A stretch of DNA of 64,000 nt from Platycnemis pennipes. Its lineage: Eukaryota > Arthropoda > Insecta > Odonata > Platycnemididae. Under the pieces are notes generated by a model. The model was not told where the DNA came from. It searched no databases and was given only the letters and a program-made list of their open reading frames with translations. The position numbers and the translations under genes are program-made. Of the stretch, positions 1 through 10,527 are shown piece by piece. How positions within the stretch are numbered: the first letter of the stretch is position 1; every line of letters starts with the position of its first letter. Location of the stretch: NCBI GenBank assembly GCA_933228895.1, contig OW121848.1:135364615-135428614 (forward strand). The letters are read 5' to 3'.

Positions 1-640
1 ACATTTAAAAATCTATAACCTGCATGTTTTCCTCATGTTACTACTAGCAGAAGTGCAATGTTGTTTTATTACATAAGTAGGCTTTTCAATCGTTTAGTTC
101 CCACCCATAATTTATTAAAGTACAAATAATTGTCTTATTTACCATTTAGATACTAATTTAATCATGACTAACTTTTCAACTACTAGATGAAGATGCCCCT
201 TAAAATTCAACGGGAGGGAGAAATATATAATAATTACAAATTGTATTTACAAATATTAACAAACTTATGTTATGGAGTTAGCTATGGCTCCAAGTCACTA
301 TTGGAACCATAAATATAACTTAAACCAATGTAAACATATAATTACTGCCTAGACTCACCTAGGCCTTTACAAAAATAAGAATATTATTTAGAAACTTTAT
401 GGCCAGAAGAAACAAAGGAGGTTAGAAGGGAGGGTGCATATGAATGTCTATCTGTCTATTGTTGACAATGAGGCCAGATTCGAGTTTTTGGGAATGATAT
501 AGCACCCACCTTTTTGGCAAAAACTTTTTTCTCTGCCCTTTTATGTATGTTATGTTTGTCTCAATTCTCTAACTTCATGCCATTAGCATTGATGAACTTC
601 CTATGGATATGTATCAATGCATTTTATTCCAATTAGAATA

Positions 641-735
641 AATTCTATTCTTATTACCTAGTTCGGATTTAGCCTACTTAAACCAGGAACTTGTGGCTTG
701 GTTGCATATATTTCAACCTACTGTATATTTGATGT
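641..735 (+). repeat. Imperfect direct repeat, copy 1
   Basis: Starts aattctattcttattaccta and continues through cttaaaccagg, a ttgcata block and ctgtatatttga. The same order of blocks recurs at 913-1013, about 75-80% alike by eye. No coding sequence. Could be part of a dispersed element or a local duplication. Confidence 0.7.
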
Positions 736-912
736 ATAACTGTTTTACAACATACTTTTAGTTTTTCTGAATGAAAACCTATTTGGTCTGGGAGTAGCTC
801 GAAAAGTAAGCTCTGTAAGTTCGTATCATTTTGCAGAATGAAATGGATGATCAAGATTCAAGAATTAGTTGCGATACCTCATTTAGGACCTGCCTTCCAA
901 TATCTTAGTGTT

Positions 913-1013
913 AATTCTATTCTTATTACCTAGTAGAGATTTAACCAACTTAAACCAGGCACGTGTCGCTCTGTTGCGTATAGTCACACCTTCTACTGTA
1001 TATTTGACCTGTA
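913..1013 (+). repeat. Imperfect direct repeat, copy 2
   Basis: Second copy of the block at 641-735, with the shared start aattctattcttattaccta, cttaaaccaggc, gttgcgtata and ctactgtatatttga. Confidence 0.7.
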
Positions 1014-1329
1014 GCTATTACAGTTTTTTTCATCTTGCTACTCTTATTTTTGATAAGAGTTCATTTTAGTTTTTTTATCAATTTCATGGGTCTCAAAAGA
1101 CAACAATTGGAATGCAGTTCACCTTGGAATATGGTATAAAGCAATAAAATATTCACCTTTTCAACCCTGTAGAAACTTTCATTGCTTGTTCCCTTGAAAT
1201 CAAACTGTCATTAGAGAAAATCATCAGTTGATTTTATGACTTTTCATATTGTATTCTTGAATCATCCTGGACTTTAAGACATTATGTGTAATAATGTACT
1301 CAGGTATGTCTTGGTGGAAGGACAATATC

Positions 1330-1576
1330 ATCACTATGAGGAATAAACTTTGTAACTTCCACAATCTTTATTCCACAGAGGTACAACTAGTTTTGCATTA
1401 GCAGCATCATAAGGTACATGAATTTTAGCATATTTAGTCAGAATGTCAGCACCAGGTACGTGAATAGTAGCATCATTAGTACATAAATTTATATGATGAT
1501 GCTGCTAAGGTGAAACTAGTTTTACCTCTGTAGGATATAGATTGTAAAAGTTATATAGTTTATTCTTCATAGTGAT
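1330..1576. mobile_element. Fold-back / MITE-like element with ~83-bp arms
   Basis: Left arm 1330-1412 begins atcactatgaggaataaact and contains cagaggtacaactagttttg and agcagcatcat. Right arm 1494-1576 is its reverse complement with scattered mismatches. The central 80 nt has a short direct repeat (aggtac[a/g]tgaat..tagcat). There is no ORF. The structure is that of a non-autonomous inverted-repeat element; the family is not recognised. Confidence 0.75.
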
Positions 1577-4206
1577 TATACTTAATGCTATACGTAACTA
1601 CTCGGGTAAAAATATCCAGTGACCCAGACAGTGACTTCTCAGTCTCTAAGACAGTGGCTCTCCCATTAAAATGGGAGTGACTTTACCAATGATTTTTCTA
1701 GTGACCAAATGTTAATGGAACATAGCAGAGTAAAATCATCAAAGAAATACTTATATGTAATTCATAGCTAAGAATTTAAACATTCCTAATCTACCATTTT
1801 AAAATCCTTAAAAAGTTTACTGTGCATTGCTTTAACAATGATCCAAGTTGAAAGTCACTGTACCCAGTGATTCTTTGGGAATTTTCCTGGATCAAACTCC
1901 CTCCCAACAGTAACTGCATATTCACTTAAACTAGATGAATATTGACACTAACATATTTCCCAGATCCAGAAGTCTAACTGAAAAAAATCCTATTCTACAA
2001 TCAATGAATTTTCTGTCCTATGAGATAAAAAATATGGAAAATAAGGTACATTTAGGGTGGATTGTCAAAGTATTAAGAAATTGCCAGAAACTGCCAGTGA
2101 TTAAGAAACTCATGAACAAAATTCAACCATATAGTAAATGGGATATAAGTGACTTGTGAAAACCTATCAAAAAAGTTAACAGTGATAGCCATAAATTGTA
2201 GCTACATAGGCTTCGTGCACTAGGATGTAATTGCCAACCTGAGCATTGTATGATCATAGTGTGGAAAGAGTTAACTGAAATGGCATTGGTAACCTGTAAG
2301 CTTTGTGGCCATCTATCCAGAATGTCTTCTTTCCATATCAAGGAAATTCTTTAAATCAGTGTTTCTTTGCTATCAGTATGCTTACCTAATTTCAATGCCG
2401 ATTAAAAAATATGGTTGTAATTCATGTCTTTATTATCCTTTAAAATGAGATAAAAGTCATGTGAACTGAATGTAAAATCCATTTAATTTACATAAATCAT
2501 CTGTGTATCTTTTGGAAATTCTTTAGAAAGAATGTAGCAGCATATAAATGAGTCAATCAAGCAAACTTTCAGGAACAACATTTTAGGGCTTGCAAAATGC
2601 TCACCACTGCAGTCTGACAACAATCCTCAGTGCATTTATTCCTGATGGCGATTTAGTAGAAACAACTTGAATAATATGTTACTGACCCTTCCCATAATTT
2701 TCCAAGATGCCTTAACTCAGGTAACTTATTGGAAAAGAATAGAGTACTCAGTTCTCAATGATCTGGTCTACATACCTCCCCATCCTAGCCAGTAGGTATG
2801 TTATCCTCAAGGCAACTGTTTACAGCCAAAGATAGGAAAATTAATAAATTTAAACCTGTCCTAACAGCTTATATTAAGATGTTACTTCCACCAACTTTTA
2901 GAGATCTGGTACATATAAACACCTCATCATTTGTGTGTGAAAAATTAATGACCAAAGTCGGAATTTCACAGTAAAAAAATCCATCCCCCTTATCTAATAT
3001 GCACCAATTTTCAATGAGTATTAATTTATTTGGATTAAAAGATAAATCGCTGCATATAGTGTATCGAATTCCATAGTTCTAGAAGCATGTAGAATGAAAA
3101 CTCAATTACTATGTCAGTTATGATATGAATTTCTGTTGTATGGTAAAGAACAATAAGTAGACACTTGCAGAATGCAGTAACCTGCTACAGCAGTAAAACC
3201 ATCACGAAATACCTTATGTAGTTACCCACCTTTGATATATTCAGAGACTCAAGCAATTCCTACTATAATGGATGTATTTGATGGTAGATAGGAGCTAAAA
3301 CCATTTATTTTTAGTAAAATTTACAGTTGATAATGGTAATTTTTGTATGCCTCATTTATGATCAGTTTGGAAAGCTAGATTCAAAACATTTCAATCCTTT
3401 TCTGGAATTTTTGGACTTTTCTATTCACCTGCATAAGGCAGTAGAATTCCATTCAAATATTTCATTCTCAAACTAATATATGGGCAGTTGGTGAACTTCA
3501 GTTGACTTCAATTCGTGCATCATTTGTAAATATATAAATCATATAATCAGAACCATAAGCATTAAATTTACTAAAAATGCTGTAACAGTGTATTGAATCA
3601 TAGCATAAAGTTGTATAATGCCCCTCAATCCATAACACAATAAGAAAATACAAGAAATGGGATATTAATTGGGCACTGCACAAAGTGGAATCAAAAGATA
3701 CAGCAGTAGAGACTCATAATCCTTGAAAAGTTACTCCAAGAATAGGAATATTTTCCTTTTTGTCTAAACTACCATGAATGTATTTGTATTTTAACCCTTC
3801 AAAAATATATAATAGAGTCTATCATAATGAATCCTTCCAAACAAGAGAAAATTATTAGAAGAGCATTCCCCTGACTGAGACTGAAACTGAAGAGGTTGAA
3901 AATGGTTAAGCCAATTTCAAATGAGACTCATAAAAATCATTGATTGTAGATTCTTTTAAAGTAAAAGATTTATAGTTATGTGAAATCATTTCTAACATTT
4001 ACTTGTCGCATTTGACCATAATTGTCTCCTATTTATTCCCACTCTTATTTATCTGAAATTTGTATCTTCAGGGCTATGCTTATACCGTTGGTTACCCACT
4101 GATATTAGGATTACTCCTCAAGTAGGAATAAATATAATTTTTAGATTAATTAATTACTTTTGGATCTCTACAAGTTTACACTAAAAAATAATTCATTGAA
4201 ATGAGT

Positions 4207-4212
4207 TTTATT
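4207..4212 (-). promoter_or_regulatory. Possible poly(A) signal AATAAA for Ca-beta
   Basis: AATAAA on the minus strand about 230 nt downstream of the exon H stop codon. A further AATAAA lies at 4032-4037. Such hexamers are frequent in AT-rich DNA, so this is only the nearest plausible site if exon H is terminal. Confidence 0.35.
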
Positions 4213-4442
4213 CTCTTTCATAAGTGATGCATCAGTGAAGAGTTGAAAAATAAGAGGCACTGAGAGTTTCAGCTCACAGAACTACATTTGTTGAGGGTGG
4301 TGATGCTATATGTACACAATAAGTAAACATCAGTAGCAAGTTATAGCTAACTTTAAATGAATACTTCCCTCATCATGACAATTCACCATCAGAGAAATGG
4401 AGAATCCATGAATTAGTGCGTTCAATAATCATTTAAAAGCAG

Positions 4443-4661
4443 TTAACCATTCAACTCTGACTCAGCCTTTGGTGAGCATTTGATCTTACCTGGAGGTGTG
4501 GAGTTGAGCTTGTGATCCATACCGGGTGTGGCATGGGGGGAGGGTCTAGCTGCTGATAAATTGCTTCCTGGCTGGAGGCCAGACGAAGATGCCGCAGCCA
4601 CTGCTGGAGTAGGTCCCCCTGCTGGCTCCGTCAAAAGCGGATGAGTTGCCCGCCAGTATGC
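4443..4661 (-). CDS. Ca-beta: Ca-beta exon H: end of GK and C-terminal tail with stop
   Basis: 219 nt including stop TAA (4445-4443), phase 0 in. It begins AYWRATHPLL, the family's last conserved helix (AYW.ATHP), then a poorly conserved Ala/Pro/Ser-rich tail containing PSPHATPGMDHKLNS and ending KAESELNG. The acceptor is TTATCGTAG|GCA. A strong donor-like site, CCAG|GTAAGAT (exon would end at 4490), lies inside the reading frame 45 nt before the stop. The stop may therefore be used only when this site is skipped, with another 3' exon beyond. AYWRATHP is certain; the true end of the protein is less so. Confidence 0.88.
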   Translation of the reverse strand, partial: AYWRATHPLLTEPAGGPTPAVAAASSSGLQPGSNLSAARPSPHATPGMDHKLNSTPPGKIKCSPKAESELNG

Positions 4662-4857
4662 CTACGATAAATGCCACAGGAAAAATCCATTAGACTTGAA
4701 ACAAAAACAGGGTCTTCAGTCTCTGATAAATAGAGACCAAGTTCTTTCTATCTTGAAAAATATTTCTTGAGATTATATTTTCTGGGTGATGACATAGCAG
4801 TGAACGAGAGGGATCTAAATAAGATTCTAATAACAAGGAAAGCATAATGGTCAATTA

Positions 4858-5558
4858 TCAGCTGAATATCAATAAGAAGACTAAGATATTGGTATGTAGC
4901 AAGAGAGAAGAGGCCAAAACCTACATTAAACAGAAAACAGAATAGGAACAGAGAAACTTGATGAGGAGAAAGAGTTCTGTTACCCTGGAAGCCGAGTTAC
5001 CAACGATGGATGAAGCAAGAAAGAAATAGTCAGTAGAACAGCCACGCAAAGAGAGTATTATATTAAAAGAAGAATCTAGATACAGCTGGAAATTCAAGGA
5101 AGAAGTACGGAAACAATTCATCAGAACGTACATCTGGAGCATGTTTTTTTATGGCTGTGAGGTGTGGGCGATGGCAGCAGGGGAGAAGAAACGGGTGGAA
5201 GCATTCGAGATGTGGTGCTATAGAAGAATGATGAAGATTAAATGGATCGACCGAGTAAGTAAAGAGGGATTCCTAAGAAGAGTGGGAGAAAAGAGAAGTC
5301 TTCTGAAAACCCCAAAAAGAAGACGGTACAACATAATCGTCCATATCATAAGACACGATGGCGTGATGAAGACAATCGTGGAAGGTCAAGTGTATAGGAA
5401 GAATGGCAAAAGAAAGCCTCGAATGAGATATATAGAACAAGTGATGGAGGATGTGAAAGAGAAGAAATACGTAAATATGAAGAGATTATCTGATAGAAGA
5501 ATCCAGTAGAGAGTTCCGTCAAAGCAACCTCAGGATTGCTGACTAATGATGATGATGA
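4858..5558 (+). mobile_element. LINE (non-LTR retrotransposon) 3' fragment
   Basis: A decayed non-LTR retrotransposon C-terminus on the plus strand, antisense to Ca-beta. From 5141 an open frame of 122 codons remains; it contains YGCEVWAM, VEAFEMWCYRRMMKIKW, DRVSKEGFLRR and KRKPRMRYIEQVMEDV. This is the region after the polymerase core in LINE reverse transcriptases (YG.E.W...RLE.FEMWC.RR...I.W.D). Upstream, 4860-5140, the same reading continues with stops and frame breaks (NKKTKILVCSKREEAK). It ends in an ATG/TGA repeat tail (5546-5558), as many LINE 3' ends do. Heavily 5'-truncated. Confidence 0.8.
5141..5509 (+). pseudogene. Remnant reverse transcriptase C-terminal ORF of the LINE
   Basis: Longest open part of the LINE fragment, 122 codons to a TAG stop. 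It matches the thumb/linker region following the polymerase domain of endonuclease-reverse transcriptase LINEs: Trp, Cys and Arg pattern in MWCYRRMMKIKW, and a basic segment then YVNMKRLSDR. The catalytic YxDD region is absent, so it cannot work. The Met at 5141 is not a real start; the homology continues 5' out of frame. Confidence 0.75.
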
Positions 5559-6021
5559 AATTTTTCTGATATATTTATTATGTGCAAAGGGCTAAATATA
5601 TCCTAAATAACCCATTTCGTATGCGTAATAGCCATTTAAATAAAATAATTTCAACATGGAGAAGTATTATAAGTTACTTAACACTAACCTTGGAAATGAC
5701 ACTACATGTTGATATCTAGGTCGGTTTTCTCTCAATAAAGTGGGGATTATACTCTGTGAGATTACATATTCTTTATGAATGGGCAAGTCAATTGCTTGGA
5801 CTGTGATTCAAACTCTAATTCCTTGTTATTGATCCAAACATTTCGGCCAGTTAAGCTACAAATGTCCAATACCATATGAGCATAGCAGAGGCTATAATGG
5901 GATGAGATGCTACCATGCAAGAACATCTTATTCTTTGACCCATCTAGTGCTACCCTCCATGATGTGTGCAGAAAATACCAGGGCTTTTTTGTCAGAACTA
6001 AACTGGATGGCTGAGTCTTAC

Positions 6022-6189
6022 CTCGAGGTATTCAGCAATGTGATCACAGGCATCCTCCAGCTGGTTCTCGTCCAGAATGACATCAAACATCTCGGGTGGA
6101 CATTGCGCCAACTTCTCCGCAGCTACCATTTGGACATTCAAGTTCCTCGCTTGTGACTTTCCTCTGGACTTGATGAGACGCTGCAGGAC
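6022..6189 (-). CDS. Ca-beta: Ca-beta exon G: GK domain, C-terminal part
   Basis: 168 nt, phase 0/0, 56 residues: [20 protein letters not shown], then [20 protein letters not shown] and [16 protein letters not shown]. This is the most conserved GK tail of beta subunits ([24 protein letters not shown]). The acceptor is the weaker CACCCCGAAG|GTC after a pyrimidine-rich stretch; the donor is GAG|GTAAGA. The overlapping plus-strand reading frame here is a shadow. Confidence 0.97.
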
Positions 6190-6647
6190 CTTCGGGGTGA
6201 AAAGTGATAGATATAAGCAGCGTGCTCGGAAAATTGTCGATTTCCTTTGACTGCATAATTTGCGGAAAGAAATCATCGCTCCCCAAGAGATAATAGAGAA
6301 TACCAACTCATTTATGTAAGAGTTAGGGAGAGGTATTTTTTAATTCACGAATATTGCCACAGGGACACGAAATTCATAACCCCTTTTACTGCCAGCCCCT
6401 TTTAAAAGACTGTGCGAAAGCTGTCAAGCACTTTTCCATGAAAATCGTAAAATAATGAATTTGGGATAAATTTGAAGAACTTAATTTGTATTTGCATCAA
6501 TGTTGGCGATATATTCCAGTTGTTATGAAGATGAAAAAATCATTCATGCTGTCTCTGATTTAAACGAAATATATTATTACAAATTTGATATGATACAATG
6601 TTATCCCCCGATATATTGGCCCTTGGCAGTCTACGCACAACCATAGA

Positions 6648-6665
6648 GGGCCGATATATCGGCCC
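6648..6665. repeat. 18-bp perfect palindrome
   Basis: GGGCCGATATATCGGCCC is fully self-complementary. A related CCCCGATATATTGGCCC lies 40 nt upstream (6606-6622), and TTATC/GATAA borders both (6601-6605, 6670-6674). Together they could be the inverted ends of a very short MITE. Confidence 0.6.
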
Positions 6666-7267
6666 ATTGGCGATAAAATGGACTATCGGGTGTTTGGCTG
6701 CGCCTAGAACACAAGCAACCCGAGGCTCACATTTGTTTTTCGTGTTAGCCTTCCAGGATAATCTTCTGGATAATTTGGTACCGGCTTGGAGTTAGGGCGA
6801 TTGGAATTAAACGCTCAATTATTTACAATATCTTAATCAGAGTTTAGTCCCAAAACACCTAACATCTTGTCATTATTGACTAGCTGAAAAGGCATGATAG
6901 GTCAGCATTCTTTATTCTTCGACATCAACTCTATATTTTGCTACTACAGTGATGACTGTGCTCGTGCTGCTTTCTTAGGAATACCAAAACACAAATGACT
7001 TAGTGCAAAGAAATGGCAAGACGAAAATTATTTATTAATAATTATATATCATATTATGCTCTTCAGATACTTGTATAAATAGGCGAGAATGCAGTTAAGG
7101 GAATGATAAACTTGGGTGTGGAAACTAATTAGGTAAAAAGGGGCAAAATAAATGAAAATAAATAAAAAAACGTGAAATATATCTACATTTGTTCAATAAA
7201 TTTGGGACTACGATGTCCTCTCTTACAACTAACTGAATGAACTGTAAGAAAAAGGACTATGCCCAGG

Positions 7268-7350
7268 AAAGGGAAAATCCTGCCAGTGCTGAGGTAGGAA
7301 TTCGAACCCTCGATCTCGAGTTTGAAAAGCAAGAGACCAGGCTGTCTCTG
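7268..7350 (-). repeat. tRNA-derived SINE remnant (possible)
   Basis: On the minus strand the sequence reads CCTGGTCTCTTGC, then GGGTTCGAATTCCTACC, a plausible decayed box A and a good box B (GGTTCGAATTCC). No complete cloverleaf can be drawn, so a functional tRNA gene is unlikely. Confidence 0.45.
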
Positions 7351-8406
7351 AGGCTGGCAAAGTAGGGGTGAATATAGGGTAAAACAATGAAATGAGATGG
7401 AAAAGTTACAGAGAGGAGTGATAACATTCTAATGCACGAGAGGAAATTTTCTCGGATAGCTGTAGCGGCAGAAGGACCCCATCTACGAAGAATGGGTTGG
7501 GAAAAGTAATGGCGGAACCAACGGAGATTAAGTCGTAGTTCATGGAATTCAATTTGAAAAAAATATTATAAGTTTATAAAGACAAACTACGCATAGGAAT
7601 ATTCGATTGCAAGATAAAGAATTCATTGCAGGAAATAAGGAGAGAAAGACCGAAAAATAGAAAAAATCTCCACGAAGCTCCTGAAAACTAAAATAAATAT
7701 GGAAGGTGAAGGTATGGACTTTTTAGAATAATTTAAGAAGGTATTTGGCCTAAATTTTTCGCTGATGCAAAATTGATTCCATCCCAAAAAAGGAGACAGT
7801 AGAAGTTAGATAAGAATAGGGAACAATATTTTTAATTTCACATGATCATTGGAGGGTTTAATTATATGGAAGCGGAGTAGAGGGAAGAAAAGAAATGTTA
7901 GTTTGGTAGAGTGATACGAGGAGGGGAGTATGAGGAAATGAAGAAGAAAATCATAAACAAGACAAGGACCGAGGTTCGAGTTCTATATCCATTTACACCC
8001 ACCTTATTGGTAGCTCTTTAATGATTACAATAGCAGCAGAGGTCAAAGGTCGAAGCTACTATGAACAGAAGGTTGAAGAAAAGGGCTAAAAAGGTTCTCG
8101 GTGGTGAACAGTTTGGTTGAGGGTGGAGAACGCAAATAATGAAGTCATTCCACGATGGAAAAGATCTAGTAGTAATTTCACCTCCTTAGATTTGGTTTCC
8201 TTTAACCGTTTACTATTGTTTTTGATGATTTCCAAGGAATAGTGGACGCCTTGTCATTTGTTGGTAATATTTAACATATCGAATGCTCCAAATTATGCTA
8301 AAATCGCATATAAATAAATGAAATTTACTGCAGCAAAAGTGTGGAATTCAAATTTGAAGTTTAAAATTAAGACTAGGTAGGGAAAACCAGGAATATGTTA
8401 TCTTAC

Positions 8407-8505
8407 CTTTGGAGAGGATATCTTCAGGTATACAATTGTTGGTGCGAGTGAAGTTTTGGCTAATTGCGACGGATGATTTATAGTGTCACAATCTAAGACG
8501 ACCAG
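8407..8505 (-). CDS. Ca-beta: Ca-beta exon F: GK domain
   Basis: 99 nt, phase 0/0, 33 residues: [20 protein letters not shown] then [13 protein letters not shown]. It matches the family segment LV.LD.DTINHP.QL.KTSLAPI.VY.KI.SPK, part of the GK fold next to the alpha1-binding groove. The acceptor is TCTCCACAG|CTG and the donor AAG|GTAAGA. It is AT-richer than exons C-E and stands out from an otherwise non-coding stretch. It was located by the expected protein continuation and by splice sites, as it is too short to form a notable ORF. Confidence 0.95.
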
Positions 8506-10361
8506 CTGTGGAGATAAAAAGCATGGAAGATATGAGTTTAAGCATTTTTAAATTGAAAAGGTAGTCTCATTGGTAATTATCATCAAAAGTTCAATAAAAC
8601 ATAATAATCGCAGACATCAGGCAATAGCTTTCTTCAGTGCATTGAAAATGCAATATGAGCTTGATATTGAACTATCGTTTGAATATTGATGGTAGCATTC
8701 ATAATTAAATATTTATCTGTGTACTATTTTCAAATTTACAAATCTGAGTAGCTCTCATTCACTTAAAAACAGCGAGTAAGGAGATATAATGCTGTTAATT
8801 ATCTTAGTATGAGAATATTTTTACCATGGCTCAAGTAAATTTAATTTACAATGGTAAACAATTTGTAGTTTTCTGAACATTAAATTTACTTACTAAGAGA
8901 TTCAATATACATTTCAAAAACCTTTTCTCAATTCATTACTCAGTTTTAACTTGATGAAATATGGAAATATCATAAACAATGAACGTCTGTTATCACAGAT
9001 TTTTTCACTGTTTTTGATCTTTGGGATAAGTCATTTTAACTCTATGAACATGATTTTTTTACTTATTTTCAGACATTGTAAATTAAGTAAATTTATAATG
9101 TAAATTAGTAATTTAAATTTTGGTACTATTCAATTTTGGCATTAAAAAATTGCTTAAAATGACAATATTGACAATATATGACATTCTAAATTGGATACTT
9201 TGTATATGCTGGAAAATGAAGTGAAGTCATATCTGGTGCATCTATATCACATCAAAGAATATCATGGCCGACAAGGATTTCATCTCCAAAGTAATATACC
9301 TTCTACCTATATTGACAGATCATTGGACTCTCTAGATTTTCTGCTATTTTAGCATTCCTCACGTATGTCCTCCTTCATGCCACCCAATGTTTTAACTCTT
9401 CGCAATACTTCTTATTTTGCTGCCTTATTTTTATTTCTCCGACAAATTTTCTTTCATCTCCTATCACACTTGGACTTCCCATAAGTTTTTGTTGTTGTTA
9501 ATTATCTCATTAACACTGCCCAGTACATATAATCGCTGAACCCCCCTGAAATTTATTGTTTTAAAGAATCAGTTCAACGGGCACTCGTACAACAGCATCT
9601 TTAGGAAAATAATAATTCTAAATGACGGTGAAATCACAGTCCTTGAATTTATCGTAGATCCGCACACTTGTTAATTACTATCTTTTGCTTCCAGTTGAAA
9701 GAATTTAACGTAGTAATTGACCAAGACTGATTTCTTATATCCGAGAAATATATTGTTTTCATTATTTCATATAATTTTTACGCAATGATTCCAGTAAATT
9801 TTTACCCAGTAAATGTTTAATTTTTAGGAAATCATATAAAGTGAAGTGCTTGTAACGGAAGTTTGTAAGAAATACAAAAGTTTTACTAAATTGTACAGAA
9901 TGGATGCCTTTTTTACAGTTTAAATTGGTGAAATTTACATGTTTTGGTGTCTTATTTAAGCTTTGTATAGCTTGATGCATTACTTGCGAGAAACGGTCAT
10001 ACAAATATTAAATTCTTTGTGCAGGTTTTAGGTGATTATAGCTTTTTTTACCTCCTCTTTCAGGATTTCTCACGACTGTGACATTCAGTTTTCAAAGACT
10101 TTTAATTCCCAAATTAGAATCTCGGAATCACCAAAAATCAATCCTAAAATTGGCTTGAAGCAGCATTTCATTCGATTCTTCTATCGGCTCACCCCTTCGT
10201 CCGATTGGAATTTCGATCTACTTTTATTGTATTTCGGCTTTGTTTCAGGGTTTCCGCCTCTATTTCCCGTCGCCCAGTTGGGACGGGGGGGGGGGGGGGG
10301 GGGGGGGGGGGGTGGTCTGGTGGATAACATATTGGTGTTAAGGCAGGCTGAGGCGTCTTAC
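8506..10361 (-). other. Ca-beta intron E-F
   Basis: 1856-nt AT-rich GT-AG intron. Apart from the poly-G/C run at its 5' end (10285-10312) nothing recognisable is present; ORFs here are short and AT-driven. Confidence 0.85.
10285..10312 (+). repeat. Poly-G run, 28 G (poly-C in the Ca-beta transcript)
   Basis: Uninterrupted G28 on the plus strand, starting after ggac. In the Ca-beta pre-mRNA it is C28, beginning about 50 nt downstream of the exon E donor. Length is prone to sequencing error. G-rich DNA of this kind can form quadruplexes. Confidence 0.95.
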
Positions 10362-10527
10362 CTGGAGCGTCCTCGCCAGCTCGAAGATCCTCTCAATCTC
10401 CGCCTGCACCTCGGCCAGGCACGACGACCTCGAGTTGGAGCGCTCCATGATCGCCCTCTTGGAGGGGTTGTTCAAGAGCGAACGCTTCGCCAGCGATATG
10501 TCCGCCGTCACCCTCGTGATTATGATC
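10362..10527 (-). CDS. Ca-beta: Ca-beta exon E: GK domain, middle
   Basis: 166 nt, phase 2 in and phase 0 out. It encodes the split Arg, then [40 protein letters not shown] and [15 protein letters not shown]. This matches the CACNB GK core ([14 protein letters not shown]...NNPSK...[26 protein letters not shown]). A Cys sits in SSCLAEVQ; it is absent from the vertebrate sequences I know and is also found, as I recall, in Drosophila. The acceptor is CCGCTCAG|G and the donor CAG|GTAAGA. A run of 28 C residues (on the sense strand) begins about 50 nt after the donor. Identity is certain. Confidence 0.97.

Larger units (their letters stand above)
1..4206. other. AT-rich 3' flank of Ca-beta, no gene seen
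   Basis: Non-coding by appearance: AT-rich, stops in all frames, ORFs of 75 codons or fewer with no recognisable protein. It contains a ~100-bp imperfect direct repeat and a fold-back element, listed separately. If the donor inside exon H is used, a further Ca-beta 3' exon could lie here or beyond position 1; none was recognised. Confidence 0.7.
4662..6021 (-). other. Ca-beta intron G-H
   Basis: 1360-nt intron with GT-AG ends. Most of 4860-5560 is a LINE 3' end on the opposite strand, listed separately. The rest is AT-rich with nothing recognised. Confidence 0.85.
6190..8406 (-). other. Ca-beta intron F-G
   Basis: 2217-nt GT-AG intron. It contains a short palindrome-bearing element at 6603-6672 and a possible tRNA-like SINE remnant near 7270-7345. 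The remainder is purine-rich to AT-rich with no gene recognised. Confidence 0.85.
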
